Shown in pieces: positions 33,501-42,607 of a stretch of 64,000 nucleotides of DNA. The notes under the pieces are model-generated. The model was not told where the DNA came from. It made no database searches and worked only from the letters and a program-made list of their open reading frames with translations. The position numbers and the translations under genes are program-made. Each line of letters begins with the position of its first letter. Positions within the stretch are counted from its first letter, which is position 1. Source of the DNA: Anaerolineales bacterium (GTDB taxonomy: Bacteria > Chloroflexota > Anaerolineae > 4572-78 > J111); NCBI GenBank assembly GCA_015075185.1, contig JABTUW010000001.1, positions 1,116,001 to 1,180,000 on the forward strand. Reading direction: 5' to 3'.

Positions 33501-34091
33501 TTTGGCAACCCGCGCCGGCCTGTACCGATGCGGGTGATCGCGATCAACCCCACCCTTGGCCCCGCCGGTGATGGCGGACACATCTGGGCGACCACTACCC
33601 TGGGCGATGGCAGCGAAGCCAACCAGGCCCTGTTCATCCCCAAGGGCTGGGGCGGTTATTTCCACTTCCCATTCGCCCAAAGTGTGGATTACTATCCGGC
33701 CGATGGGATTGCCATTGATCGAACCACCAACCGAGTTTACATTGCCAGTGGTTTCGTACCCGGCATTGTTACCGTCGTGGGCGATCATGCCACCCTCTGC
33801 GCCGATGCCTTTACTAAAATTGCTTCGCTCGAAGAGGGAGCTAATCCCTCCGACCTGGCGGAAGATAGGGATCAAATTGGCATGGAAATTGGGGAAAACC
33901 AGGAGGATGGCAGCCGTCCCAACGGCGATGTCAACGGCGATAACGTGATTGACATCTTTGACCTGACCCTGGTCGCCGCGCATTTTGGGACCAGTGACCC
34001 AACTACCGACCTCAACGCTGACGGCCAGGTGAATATCCTTGACCTGGTGCTGGTGGCCAGCAGTTATGGTAGATCAGTGCCAGCAGATTAA
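30555..34091 (+). CDS. giant secreted SBBP-repeat/YVTN-propeller protein with dockerin-like tail
   Basis: From ATG 30555 (GGGGGGAGAAGG just upstream) the 1178-residue protein has a signal peptide (to about residue 34, AALAQQ), an N-terminal domain starting MFIENVGQLP, then about seven SBBP repeats with the pattern DFPTTPGAFD...DAFVAKINADG...YATLLGGS, a YVTN-type beta-propeller (TVGQEPRGLAIDSTRQRVYV onward), and a C-terminal dockerin-like pair of EF-hand loops (DVNGDNVIDIFDLTLVAAHF, DLNADGQVNILDLVLVASSY). Dockerins bind cohesins and calcium. The protein is probably surface-displayed adhesion or scaffold material. The frame extends to 30330 but that covers the RNA element. Residues from QQPLSSDPPSLTPDSRP look like an inserted C-rich heptad repeat. 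Confidence 0.88.
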   Translation: MQTPIFWKIGQTLLLVALAFVLAGWPGSTPPAALAQQGQGLMFIENVGQLPTSPGGEIRFQVLAGDATLSLLDNALWVTALTQPEPALDQQPLSSDPPSLTPDSRPGVNLKLNFLDANPQPHLEPFDRLDTRISFFVGNDPARWRSDVPAWGGVRYLDLYPGIDLEVTGENGQLVQRLVVREEVAVQDAAGVSTLANVRWQVEGVDALSLDDTGQLRLATTIGDLTLPLLQAVDSSGAPLDLPGPEVNGLEVSMPFSLASSPLDSSVHAAAAADLLYGTYLGGPGYLDSSRDVAADGAGHAYAVGLAYPGFPSTPGVFDPTIDGVYTDAYIAKIKPDGTGLVYATFLGGSDFEGIHSISLDSGGNAFVVGTTSSLDFPTTPGAFDSTLTDEADAFVAKINADGTSLLYATLLGGSTNIDFGLSIAADAAGYAYVAGFTQAADFPTTGVTSAAYYGGWTDAFAAKIAPDGSTLAYSLLLGGSESDSGYAIAVDEAGNAYVLGYTGSADFPTTPGAWDRTLNSIEAFVVKLNSAGELSYATFVGGSGEDNGYALAVDSSGAAYLSGATNSSDFPVTPGAFDSSFNAGYNGDAFMAKLSSGGNSLVYATYLGGNNHEYGEDIAVDSAGNAYLIGTTSSADFPTTPGAFDRDCVGCNQTYPYSDAFVAKFHPDGKLAYSTFFGGDNNYEQGYGLALAGPDQVILSGDTHATDFPLTPGAFDTTLDGLGDAYVAKLQLHPETEPPPPSVPAHTCAPTFLGTVTVGQEPRGLAIDSTRQRVYVANYGSDNVSVIDSNTNTVLQTIGGITAANGIAHDPQHNVLWVTNHSTDQVTPIQINADATAFTTLPPIAVGDMPWGVTYDPVHDYVYVANSLSDSITVINAETRAIVTTITGSFLRPFHLAANPVTGKVYVVNFGGPNQNVAVLNGTTVSKVVSLYDSKEPYGLTIDETRNLVYVATVEPHRVVVIGPRQGVPDQFLGWAAFHRGFGNPRRPVPMRVIAINPTLGPAGDGGHIWATTTLGDGSEANQALFIPKGWGGYFHFPFAQSVDYYPADGIAIDRTTNRVYIASGFVPGIVTVVGDHATLCADAFTKIASLEEGANPSDLAEDRDQIGMEIGENQEDGSRPNGDVNGDNVIDIFDLTLVAAHFGTSDPTTDLNADGQVNILDLVLVASSYGRSVPAD

Positions 34092-34126
34092 CGGCCGGTT
34101 CAGTTACAAAAAATGCTTTTAAACTA

Positions 34127-34153
34127 TGAGCGCGGCTTTTACTGCCGCGCTCA
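34127..34153 (+). terminator. terminator of the SBBP-repeat gene
   Basis: TGAGCGCGGC (34127-34136) pairs perfectly with GCCGCGCTCA (34144-34153); CATTTATTC follows, a modest T-tract. Confidence 0.7.
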
Positions 34154-34159
34154 CATTTA

Positions 34160-34215
34160 TTCGGCCTGTCATTTCGAGTGACCGTAGGGAGCGAGAAATC
34201 CCCTGGGAGTCACTG
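34160..34215. repeat. dispersed TGTCATTTCGAG...GAGAAATCCC repeat
   Basis: CCTGTCATTTCGAGTGACC is followed by GGGAGCGAGAAATCCCCTGGG. Repeats with TGTCATTTCGAGCG...GCGAGAAATC are known as intergenic dispersed elements in several phyla. No gene is present. Confidence 0.55.
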
Positions 34216-34355
34216 TAAATAAAACCATATATTGATTCCGATAGGTAGGGGCACGGCCTTCCCCCAAGGGGAGGCGAAGCGCTCTGCGCCTGCCCCGCCG
34301 GGACGACCGCAAGGGTCGTCCCTACCATTCCGAACAATTTTTGTGGTTTTATTTA
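34216..34355. mobile_element. MITE-like palindromic element ending the downstream gene
   Basis: Outer 12-bp inverted ends TAAATAAAACCA (34216-34227) and TGGTTTTATTTA (34344-34355) enclose a second palindrome with GGTAGGG (34244-34250) and CCCTACC (34320-34326), and an inner GGGACGACC/GGTCGTCCC hairpin. Its last bases provide the TAA stop (34353-34355, minus strand) of the neighbouring membrane gene. No reading frame is inside. Confidence 0.65.
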
Positions 34356-34733
34356 GCGACCTACCGGCATAGGTCGAGTGATACGGGAATGATGCACCCG
34401 TCCCTGCAACGCCGGTACCGGCTGAGTAGCGCGCGAGTGAAAGCCCGGGCGGGCCTGTTGAGGGATGGTGGGGTGCGAGGTCCGGCCAAAGGGATTAATG
34501 ATGGGGACCGAAGGCCGGGTAGATTCGTGGGTTTTGGCGATGGGCGCAACTGCCTCGGTAGTATCGTTGCCGGTGAACTGCCGCCCCAGCAGATAAGCCG
34601 CTGTCGCCACGACTAGGCCAACAATGACTGCATCGGCTGCCTCGGGGGTAAGCACGGTATTGACATAGGGCCAAACCAGGCTCAAACCCCAGATTGCCAG
34701 TCCCCCAGTAATGATAAGCAGGAACCGTTTCAT
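34353..34733 (-). CDS. small membrane protein of unknown function
   Basis: The 126-residue protein has two membrane segments (about 4-26 and 36-53, with AADAVIVGLVVATAAYLLG) and a polar, Pro/Arg-rich tail from residue 60 that is likely disordered. I do not recognise the family. It begins four bases after the stop of the BNR-repeat gene in the same direction, so it is probably co-translated with it. The stop codon lies in the terminal repeat of a MITE-like element, so the original C-terminus may have been cut. Confidence 0.6.
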   Translation of the reverse strand: MKRFLLIITGGLAIWGLSLVWPYVNTVLTPEAADAVIVGLVVATAAYLLGRQFTGNDTTEAVAPIAKTHESTRPSVPIINPFGRTSHPTIPQQARPGFHSRATQPVPALQGRVHHSRITRPMPVGR

Positions 34734-34737
34734 TTAT

Positions 34738-35949
34738 TTACCCCCATTTCTTTTGACTGACCAGGGCCAGCCCGCCTAAACCCGTCGTCAGGGCTAACAT
34801 AAATAACTGCAAGCCGCTGAGTTGGATCAGCGAATCCAGGCCAAAAGGCAGCGTTGGCTCGGTTGTGTCCGGCTTGCCATAGCGAATCAATCCCTTGGCC
34901 GTCACCGCCTGAATAGCGCCGTCGCTGAAGATTAGTTCATTGACCAGTTCCTCGGTTTCGCCCAGTTGGGTCCAACTGTCGCCGCCATCCTGACTCTCGT
35001 AGATACCGCTGCCGGCCAGTTGTTTGCCAATCCCGTAGGCCGTCGCCGCCGCCACATGCTGGGCATCCGCTTCATCTACCGTTAGGGCTGTGACCCGCAG
35101 GGCCGCGCCCGGAATCAGGCCCAAACCCTCGGCAATGTTGGTCCAGGTGCGCCCCCCATCGGTCGAGCGATAAGCGCCGCTGGAAGCTGACCCGGCATAA
35201 ATGAGCTGCGGATCAGTCGGGGCAACGGCCACACTGACCGGGTAATCCGGCAACGTGTCCAATTTTTCCCAGGCTTCATCGTCTCGGTTAATAAAAATCC
35301 CTTCAGGGGTCAAGGCATAGATGCGACTATCAGGCCCAATCGCCAGTTTAGCCACATGGGCATCAACCATGGAGACGCCGCCGACTAACTCATAGCCATA
35401 ACCATCACGGCCCACGTTAAATTGGTACACGCCCTGCCCATCGGTCCCGACGTACAGCGATTCGGGCTGGTTGCGATCTACCGCCAGGGCCGTTACCGCC
35501 GGGATCAGGCCATCCACGTTGCCCGGTAGACTCAAAAAGAATTTGTGCCAGGTCTGGCCACCATCATTGCTGCGCCAAAGGTTATTGCTGGTTGCTACCG
35601 GACCGCCCGGCGCGCCGGCATACAGGACCGCTTTATTGCTAGGATGCACGGCCAGGGCATTGAGGCTCACTCCGGGGCCGGGACTGGCCAACTGCCAGGT
35701 CCGGCCGTTGTCTTCGCTGCGATAGATGCCACGCTGCGTCTCATCAGCTAGAGTAGCGTATAAGACCCCCCCCTCCTGTCCGGGTGTAATGGCTCGCACC
35801 GGCGCGCTGCTTAAATCAGCCCGGGCCAAGCTTTCTACCTCACCCACGACCAGGGTCGCCACGACGCCCAAGCCAAGGATGAGGATGAACAGCCCAACTC
35901 GGATGATAGAACTCCAAAGCGGTATTCCAGGTCTTTGTCGAAGTCTCAT
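34738..35949 (-). CDS. membrane-anchored BNR/sialidase-like propeller protein
   Basis: The 403-residue protein has an N-terminal membrane segment (about 10-33), repeated BNR/Asp-box-type motifs (IYRSEDNGRTWQ, LWRSNDGGQTWHK, AYRSTDGGRTWTN, IYESQDGGDSWTQ) making a beta-propeller of photosystem-stability-factor/VPS10 type, and a C-terminal hydrophobic segment before QKKWG. The propeller is expected outside the cell. Sialidase activity is not implied, since Asp boxes are structural. The ATG at 35949 is chosen over the GTG 21 bases earlier because that GTG overlaps the AAGGAG ribosome-binding site that serves the ATG. Next gene downstream is the small membrane protein. Confidence 0.85.
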   Translation of the reverse strand: MRLRQRPGIPLWSSIIRVGLFILILGLGVVATLVVGEVESLARADLSSAPVRAITPGQEGGVLYATLADETQRGIYRSEDNGRTWQLASPGPGVSLNALAVHPSNKAVLYAGAPGGPVATSNNLWRSNDGGQTWHKFFLSLPGNVDGLIPAVTALAVDRNQPESLYVGTDGQGVYQFNVGRDGYGYELVGGVSMVDAHVAKLAIGPDSRIYALTPEGIFINRDDEAWEKLDTLPDYPVSVAVAPTDPQLIYAGSASSGAYRSTDGGRTWTNIAEGLGLIPGAALRVTALTVDEADAQHVAAATAYGIGKQLAGSGIYESQDGGDSWTQLGETEELVNELIFSDGAIQAVTAKGLIRYGKPDTTEPTLPFGLDSLIQLSGLQLFMLALTTGLGGLALVSQKKWG

Positions 35950-36161
35950 TTTAATTTTCTCCTTACCCACATTCTAAATCTCGCCTACAGACTCTGATTT
36001 CTTACACCGTTTTGGGGTTTAGTCTGTCCTTACCCCCAAGAAGGAACAATCCGGGATAAAACTGGCTGGTGAAAGTATGGGGGCGCCAGCCCACCCCCAT
36101 CTGCACATCTCCTCCCAGAGATATTATTCACCTTGGTGGCTGGCCCAAGCGGTCTATCTAT

Positions 36162-36755
36162 TTATTCATCCTCGTCGGCAGGGGTTATAAATTCCGGTTT
36201 GAATTGCGGGTCACACGCCGCAATATGCCCGGCCAGGCCATGACCGGTGCCAAAGGGACCCTGATTCCCGGCCGTCCAAATTAGCTTTCCGGCGGCAGCC
36301 AGTTGTTCGGCTTCGGCCAGGGTTAAGCTTAACACTTCTTGACCGGCCACTTTATCCCCGACATCCATCGGCACCCGGATTAGCTGGCCTTGCGTTCGAG
36401 GGATGAAATCAACCACACCGTCGGGATTTAATTTAATGGATACATTGGAGCCCTCTACTGCTAAATCCCCCGCGTTGGGGATTAACACCATTGGCCCATC
36501 GGGCAGAGGCTGGATATTATTCAAGCCGCTGCCGGCACAGGCGGCGGTAATATAGGCGTAGGTTTCATCCTGAAGCCAGACGAGCGTCATTTCCTCCCGC
36601 AGCACGCGCATTAATTCGGAACTAGCCATCCCCGTGTCTGCTTCGTTGACTTCTCCCTGGGCAAAAGCTGTTCCTACGGTGGGCAGCGTCGCCAGTATGG
36701 TTACGCCCAATAACAGAGTCAAAGCGGCTAAACCAATCTTTAATTTTGTAAACAT
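36162..36755 (-). CDS. secreted protein of unknown function
   Basis: The 197-residue protein has a clear signal peptide (about 1-33, ending AFAQG). The mature part has an acidic N-terminus (EVNEADTGM), a helix SSELMRVLREEMTLVWLQDETYAYI, and beta-like segments with VDFIPRTQGQLIRV. One Cys pair is possible (ITAACAG and IAACDPQF). I do not recognise the family. It is monocistronic, with an AGGAGG ribosome-binding site. The 200-base gap before the next gene downstream holds an inverted GGGGGCGCCAGCC/GGTGGCTGGCC-type stretch but no gene. Confidence 0.7.
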   Translation of the reverse strand: MFTKLKIGLAALTLLLGVTILATLPTVGTAFAQGEVNEADTGMASSELMRVLREEMTLVWLQDETYAYITAACAGSGLNNIQPLPDGPMVLIPNAGDLAVEGSNVSIKLNPDGVVDFIPRTQGQLIRVPMDVGDKVAGQEVLSLTLAEAEQLAAAGKLIWTAGNQGPFGTGHGLAGHIAACDPQFKPEFITPADEDE

Positions 36756-36916
36756 TCGACTATCCTCCTGTGTCTACCGTTAAAAAGTCGCATTTCGGCC
36801 CTTACCATACGCCACGAGCATTAACGGTTCCACTGCTGGGGCAACCTGAAACAGATTGCCCTTAACCCAACTTCATCATGGTTAACGATAAAAAGGGTAA
36901 ATGTGTTACGCGAGAA

Positions 36917-36950
36917 TGAAAAACCGCAGAGATTTTGAGATCTCTGCGGT
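36917..36950 (-). terminator. terminator of the sigma/anti-sigma operon
   Basis: On the minus strand ACCGCAGAGAT (36950-36940) pairs with ATCTCTGCGGT (36933-36923) and is followed by TTTTTC, a good intrinsic terminator 67 bases after the anti-sigma stop. Confidence 0.8.
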
Positions 36951-37016
36951 CTGTTTCGCGGAGCAGGTCACATCTTTGTCCCCACCCCGCCAGGACTGCT
37001 AAATTTGAGACAGCTT

Positions 37017-38891
37017 TTAATACACCGCTGGACGGGCCAGTCCCCAATCATCGCTGGGGCCAACGCCCTCCTGGATTTTGCGCTCGTCGCTGCCGTCCAG
37101 CTTCATCACCGTCACCCACCAACTGCCGTAAACGTCCGTCCGCAGGTAGAGGTCCTGGCCGCAGGGGCCAAACACAGGGGTTGTATCCGTGCCGCGCCGC
37201 CAGGTCAAACGCTGCACCTCGCCGTCGGCCCCATGCAGTAGGTAGATTTCCCAATCACCGTCCCGCTGAGAGGAAAAGGCCAAATATTCCCCCGTTGGCG
37301 ACCAGGCCGGGAAGCTGTCTGAATCACCAGAGGTCAAACGCTGGGTCGGCCTGCCGTTAAGATTAACCTGCCAGAGACCGCACTGAGGCGCACAGCTTTT
37401 GATGACCAGTTGCTGGCTGTCAGGAGTCCAGGCCGGTTGTTCGCCAATAAAGCGGCTGATTTCCTGACCGTCGCTTGGCTTAATGACCCTGATTTCGTGG
37501 GGTATGCCCGGCGGCCCAACTTCAAAAGCCAATTTTGTACCATCAGGTGACCAGGCCATGTTTTTGACATGATCCAAAGCAACTAATTGCCGGGGATTTC
37601 GCGCTTGAACGCCGCTCAGGTCTACCACCCAAACTCCACTACCCTGGCTGTAAGCGCCTCCCAATTCACTGATTCCGCCCTCGCCAAAAAAGGCCAGCCT
37701 TTGCCCATCCGGCGACCATGCCGGCGCAGCCGCCCAGACATGGAAGTCCAGGTTAAGGACTTGATTGTCTGAACTTTCCAGGCTCAAATCGTGGGTCTGG
37801 CCGCTGCTTTGCACATAAGCCACCTGAGCAGGACGCGGGAACGGTGCAGTTATAGTAGCCACTGCCACAGCCTCATTATTGGTCCCGATATTGACCAGCG
37901 GACCCGTTCCGGTTACAGTCGTCGTTTGGGTTATGACGCCGGCATAACAGGGATCAATGGCCGTCGTCAAGTTTAGAGTACGGGGAGTTTCAGCAGCCAG
38001 CCTGTCAACTGTACAAGTGACCTTCCCAAGAGACGAGGTGCAGACAGCGTTGCTGGCCGAAACCAGCTTTTCCCCCGGCGAAAGCTGGCTGAACAGAGTG
38101 GCCGTCACCAGACGGGCTGGGCCGGTGTTGGTAACAGTCAGCCTGTAAGTAATCAGACCGTTGTCTACCGCCGTCACCTGGTTATCCAGCAACAAATTCG
38201 CCTCGCGGGAACTCAGGCTGAGCAAAAAACGATCCAATTCCGGCACGTTTAACCCCGCCTGGGCCAAATCATTCTTCTGCTCGCTGAGCGCATCGGAAAT
38301 TACTGCCTGGGAATCAGACGAGGGATACTCGGTCATCAGAGTATCCAGAGATTGCCGGTACTCCTGGCGGGCAACCTCTTCAGCCTGGGCATCCCCGACC
38401 ACCTGGGTTAACTCGCTGGCCCGCCGGGCCGCCAGTAAGAGGTCAGTGTAGAGCGGGTCACGGTGCACGGCCCGCCAAACCCGCTCGCTGGCCACTTTCC
38501 AGCGATAGAGGGCATCACCCGGCAGGGCCATTTGAGCCAGCACCGTAACCGTTCCCAGAACAAGCAGGAGCGTAGCGGCCGCGCCAAAAGCAAAATTAAA
38601 GGCCCGGCCAAAAGCCGAGCCAAAGCCGCTCGGCCACAGCGCCGGCCACGATCTGGTGGGCTTCTGGCGCGGATGGCTGTGCATGTAAGCGGCTAACTGA
38701 GCGCGGGTTCGCCTTTTGAAGGCAGGTGAAGGTTGGACCAAGCGCCCTTGCTCCAGTCTGCTGGGTAGGGCCAATAGGGGACGCAGCTCGGCGGCGTGTT
38801 CCGGGTAAAGAGCCAGGCACTCTTCCGGCGTGGCCTCGCCGCTGGCCAGTCGAGCTAGACAATCATCTAAAATTTCTTCTAACTTACTCAT
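37017..38891 (-). CDS. membrane anti-sigma-like protein with DUF5667, DUF11 and TolB-type propeller
   Basis: The 624-residue protein starts with a cytoplasmic helical region (LASGEATPEECLALYPEHAAEL) typical of Chloroflexota sigma-factor partners, a single membrane segment near residues 100-125, a DUF5667-like helical domain (ALPGDALYRWKVASERVWRA), a DUF11/CARDB-like beta domain (LITYRLTVTNTGPARLV) and a C-terminal PD40/TolB-like propeller with AWSPDGQRLAFFGEGG and FPAWSPTGEYLAFSSQRDGDWEIYL. The ATG at 38891 overlaps the stop of the upstream sigma-factor gene by eight bases (ATGAGTAA), so the two are coupled. A role as sensor/anti-sigma factor is inferred from position and topology. Confidence 0.85.
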   Translation of the reverse strand: MSKLEEILDDCLARLASGEATPEECLALYPEHAAELRPLLALPSRLEQGRLVQPSPAFKRRTRAQLAAYMHSHPRQKPTRSWPALWPSGFGSAFGRAFNFAFGAAATLLLVLGTVTVLAQMALPGDALYRWKVASERVWRAVHRDPLYTDLLLAARRASELTQVVGDAQAEEVARQEYRQSLDTLMTEYPSSDSQAVISDALSEQKNDLAQAGLNVPELDRFLLSLSSREANLLLDNQVTAVDNGLITYRLTVTNTGPARLVTATLFSQLSPGEKLVSASNAVCTSSLGKVTCTVDRLAAETPRTLNLTTAIDPCYAGVITQTTTVTGTGPLVNIGTNNEAVAVATITAPFPRPAQVAYVQSSGQTHDLSLESSDNQVLNLDFHVWAAAPAWSPDGQRLAFFGEGGISELGGAYSQGSGVWVVDLSGVQARNPRQLVALDHVKNMAWSPDGTKLAFEVGPPGIPHEIRVIKPSDGQEISRFIGEQPAWTPDSQQLVIKSCAPQCGLWQVNLNGRPTQRLTSGDSDSFPAWSPTGEYLAFSSQRDGDWEIYLLHGADGEVQRLTWRRGTDTTPVFGPCGQDLYLRTDVYGSWWVTVMKLDGSDERKIQEGVGPSDDWGLARPAVY

Positions 38892-39471
38892 TGTCGGTAC
38901 TTCCAAAAATCTCGGTCAAGGCCTGCAAACCGCGCATTTGCAGCGCCCGAATCGCCCCCGGCCGTTTGCCCAGCACCTGGGCCACTTCTTCGGTGCTAAA
39001 CCCTTCAATGAAGCGCAGCGTCAACACTTGCCGCTGGTCTTCGGTCAGCTTCTGCAGAGCCAGGCGAACCTCTTCCGCCTGGAGCTGCCGCTCAATCCGC
39101 TCATCTACATTCCCCTCTGGGTCAGGTTTGGCAACTGCCTCAAACTCCAGGGACGTTGTTTCTTTGAAGGTCCGGTAATAATCAATTATATTATTACGGG
39201 CAATCCGAAACAGCCAGGCGCTAAACGGCAAGCCGCGCATCTGGTAGCTGCTCAAATTATCCCACGCCTTGATAAATACCTGCGAGGTCAAATCTTCAGC
39301 CGTTGGCTCGTCGCCCACGCGAAAAAAGATAAAACGGTAGATTTGCTCGATATAAGTATCGTACAAAGTGGCAAAGGCGTCAGGGTCGCCGGAAACCGCT
39401 CTTTGGATCAATTCAGATTCGGGCGGCTGGTTGGAAGTTAGCGCGGCGCCGGCATCTTTCAAGACTATCAC
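38884..39471 (-). CDS. ECF-family sigma-70 factor
   Basis: The 195-residue protein has sigma region 2 (ALYDTYIEQIYRFIFFRVGD, AEDLTSQVFIKAWDNL, FSAWLFRIARNNIIDYYR) and region 4 (LQKLTEDQRQVLTLRFIEGF, STEEVAQVLGKRPGAIRALQMRGL). It lacks region 3, as is usual for ECF factors. Its stop overlaps the ATG of the anti-sigma-like gene. It uses a GTG start at 39471. The pair would respond to an envelope signal and redirect RNA polymerase; the target promoters cannot be read from here. Region 2 is more like the SigJ/SigW-type subfamily than like the housekeeping factor. Confidence 0.92.
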   Translation of the reverse strand: MIVLKDAGAALTSNQPPESELIQRAVSGDPDAFATLYDTYIEQIYRFIFFRVGDEPTAEDLTSQVFIKAWDNLSSYQMRGLPFSAWLFRIARNNIIDYYRTFKETTSLEFEAVAKPDPEGNVDERIERQLQAEEVRLALQKLTEDQRQVLTLRFIEGFSTEEVAQVLGKRPGAIRALQMRGLQALTEIFGSTDNE

Positions 39472-39500
39472 CTATCTAAACGAATCAACGGGCTAAAGTG

Positions 39501-40897
<1,397 letters not shown>

Positions 40898-40917
40898 GAT
40901 TATCTCCTTTGTGGTTC

Positions 40918-41943
40918 CTACCGTGTACACAGCCGCGCAATCAGCGTATCGAGCGCCAACAGGCTGTCCATCCGGCCCGTCTTGATGGCCACGTCCATTT
41001 CCAGCAGCATTTCCAGGGTTTGCTCCAGGCGAGCCATCGAGAAATTGGCCGCTTCTTTCAGCCGGGCGCTGGCGGCATAGTCGCTTTTCCAGCCTTTGGC
41101 CTGGGCAATTTCGGTGGGAGACATGCCCCGCTCGGCCATGTCTTTGACCTCGATCAGGGCGCGGATTTGGGCGGCAATGCTGCCGAGGATGGCCATGGGG
41201 TTGCTGCCTTCGTCCAGCTCTTTGTGCATCTGGTCGTAGGCCCGGCGGGCGTTGCGCTGGCCAATGGCGTTGGACAGGCCGAACTGGTCGGCTTCTTCGG
41301 TGTAGGGCACGAGCAGGTCAATATCGGCCTTGTTGATAGGACGCTGGCCGGCCACGTAGAGGGCCAGCTTTTCCAGTTCATTGTTGAGGGTGCGCAAGTC
41401 CGGGCCGACCAGCCGGGCCAGCAGATCAGCCGCGCCCGGCTCGATAACAGCGCCGTGCTCGGTGGCCCGCCGGATAATCCAGCCCGGCAAATTCTCGGAG
41501 ACGGCGAACAGGACGATTTCGCCGCCCAGTGCTTTAACCGCTTTGAGGGCGGCGTGCGACCGGTCCAGCGCTTTCGTCTCGACCAAAACGAGGTCGGTGG
41601 TCGGCGGCATCCGGCCCATGTAGTCAAGCAGGTCTTGCAGTTGCTCCACTTTATCGGGGCTGCTGGGGTTGAAGACGGTTTTAGCGGGATCACCGTCCGC
41701 GCCTTCGGTTCTGCCGCCCAGAAAGGCCAAGTAGCCGGTGACGATGACCAGCCGCCTGGCTGCCAGAAAAGGCATGGCGTCGGTGTGCTGGCGCAGGTCG
41801 CTCAGCCGCAAGGTACGGCCATCCAGCAGAGCCATATTCATGTCCACCGTCGTTGGGTCGCCCATAGCGGCCCGCAGAGCGGCGATTTTTTCCGCCCGTG
41901 AGAAATCGTCGGGGCCGTGAAAGAGGTAGAGCATAGGCGGCAA
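40918..41943 (-). CDS. holA: DNA polymerase III delta subunit
   Basis: HolA opens the sliding clamp as part of the clamp-loader complex. The 341-residue protein begins [20 protein letters not shown], the modified P-loop of delta subunits (which do not hydrolyse ATP), and has [33 protein letters not shown], and the C-terminal collar domain ([43 protein letters not shown]). The order and length fit the family (330-345). It is transcribed toward the tryptophanase pseudogene, 20 bases downstream, and may have been its promoter source. Confidence 0.93.
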   Translation of the reverse strand: MPPMLYLFHGPDDFSRAEKIAALRAAMGDPTTVDMNMALLDGRTLRLSDLRQHTDAMPFLAARRLVIVTGYLAFLGGRTEGADGDPAKTVFNPSSPDKVEQLQDLLDYMGRMPPTTDLVLVETKALDRSHAALKAVKALGGEIVLFAVSENLPGWIIRRATEHGAVIEPGAADLLARLVGPDLRTLNNELEKLALYVAGQRPINKADIDLLVPYTEEADQFGLSNAIGQRNARRAYDQMHKELDEGSNPMAILGSIAAQIRALIEVKDMAERGMSPTEIAQAKGWKSDYAASARLKEAANFSMARLEQTLEMLLEMDVAIKTGRMDSLLALDTLIARLCTR

Positions 41944-42009
41944 CGATGAGGCGATGAGGCGATGAGGCGATCAGAGCTGTCCGCCTAGCTTCTTCGCCTC
42001 TTCGCCTTA
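41944..42009. repeat. octad inverted repeat, unit GATGAGGC/TTCGCCTC
   Basis: GATGAGGCGATGAGGCGATGAGGC repeats with period eight; a right arm TTCTTCGCCTCTTCGCC follows 25 bases later and partly pairs with it. Confidence 0.8.
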
Positions 42010-42516
42010 TTGGACTGTTTCAACCCGGTGAGTAATCAAATTACCGGTGGGGTTGACGCTGACGTTTTTGATTTCCAGGTTGCCGGGCTGGCCGGTAGTG
42101 GTGAACCGTTCTTGCAGCAGCAGACCCAGCGGCTGGGCCACAACTGCGGCCAGGGTGGCGGCCAGCACAGCCCCCGGAATGCTGGCCCAGCGGAAACGGC
42201 CGCCCGGACTTCGATCCAGGCTGAGGGCAATAAATGCGGCCAGGCCGGTCATCAGGCCGGTGGTCGCCACGACCGTGCCGCAGCGCGGGTGGACGGCCAG
42301 TTCAGCTTCGCCCTGGCGCAGGCGGCGCAGGGCTTCCTGGGCGGCGTGTTTCACCTCGGAAGTATCAACCGGACCGTAAAGGGTAAAACCGTTCCAATCG
42401 CTGCGACCGACCAGGGAGAGGTTGCCGTTGCGCCGGCTCAGAATATGGATCGTCGCGTGTTCCAGGCCGTGGTTGCGCTGGATACGGGTAATGAGAGACG
42501 AATTAGGTAAACTCAT
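42007..42516 (-). CDS. DUF6391-type membrane protein
   Basis: The 169-residue protein begins with a conserved soluble part containing RNHGLEHATIHIL, GRSDWNGFTLYGPVDT and VHPRCGTVVATTGLM, then two membrane segments (about 92-108 and 112-135). The histidines of NHGLEHA and the VHPRCG cysteine are invariant-looking in this family and could bind a metal, but no function is established. Family members are frequent in cyanobacteria and Chloroflexota. It lies between two heptad/octad hairpins, so it probably forms its own transcript. Confidence 0.75.
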   Translation of the reverse strand: MSLPNSSLITRIQRNHGLEHATIHILSRRNGNLSLVGRSDWNGFTLYGPVDTSEVKHAAQEALRRLRQGEAELAVHPRCGTVVATTGLMTGLAAFIALSLDRSPGGRFRWASIPGAVLAATLAAVVAQPLGLLLQERFTTTGQPGNLEIKNVSVNPTGNLITHRVETVQ

Positions 42517-42540
42517 CGGGTTAAACTCCTCAAAATTATT

Positions 42541-42607
42541 TTGGATTTACGATTTACGATTTACGAATTGCTTAAAATCGTAAATCCAAAATCGGAAATC
42601 GTAAATC
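42541..42607. repeat. heptad inverted repeat, unit GATTTAC/GTAAATC
   Basis: Left arm TTGGATTTACGATTTACGATTTACGA (42541-42566) has three perfect seven-base steps; the right arm (42576-42607) carries CGTAAATCC and CGTAAATC. Confidence 0.88.
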
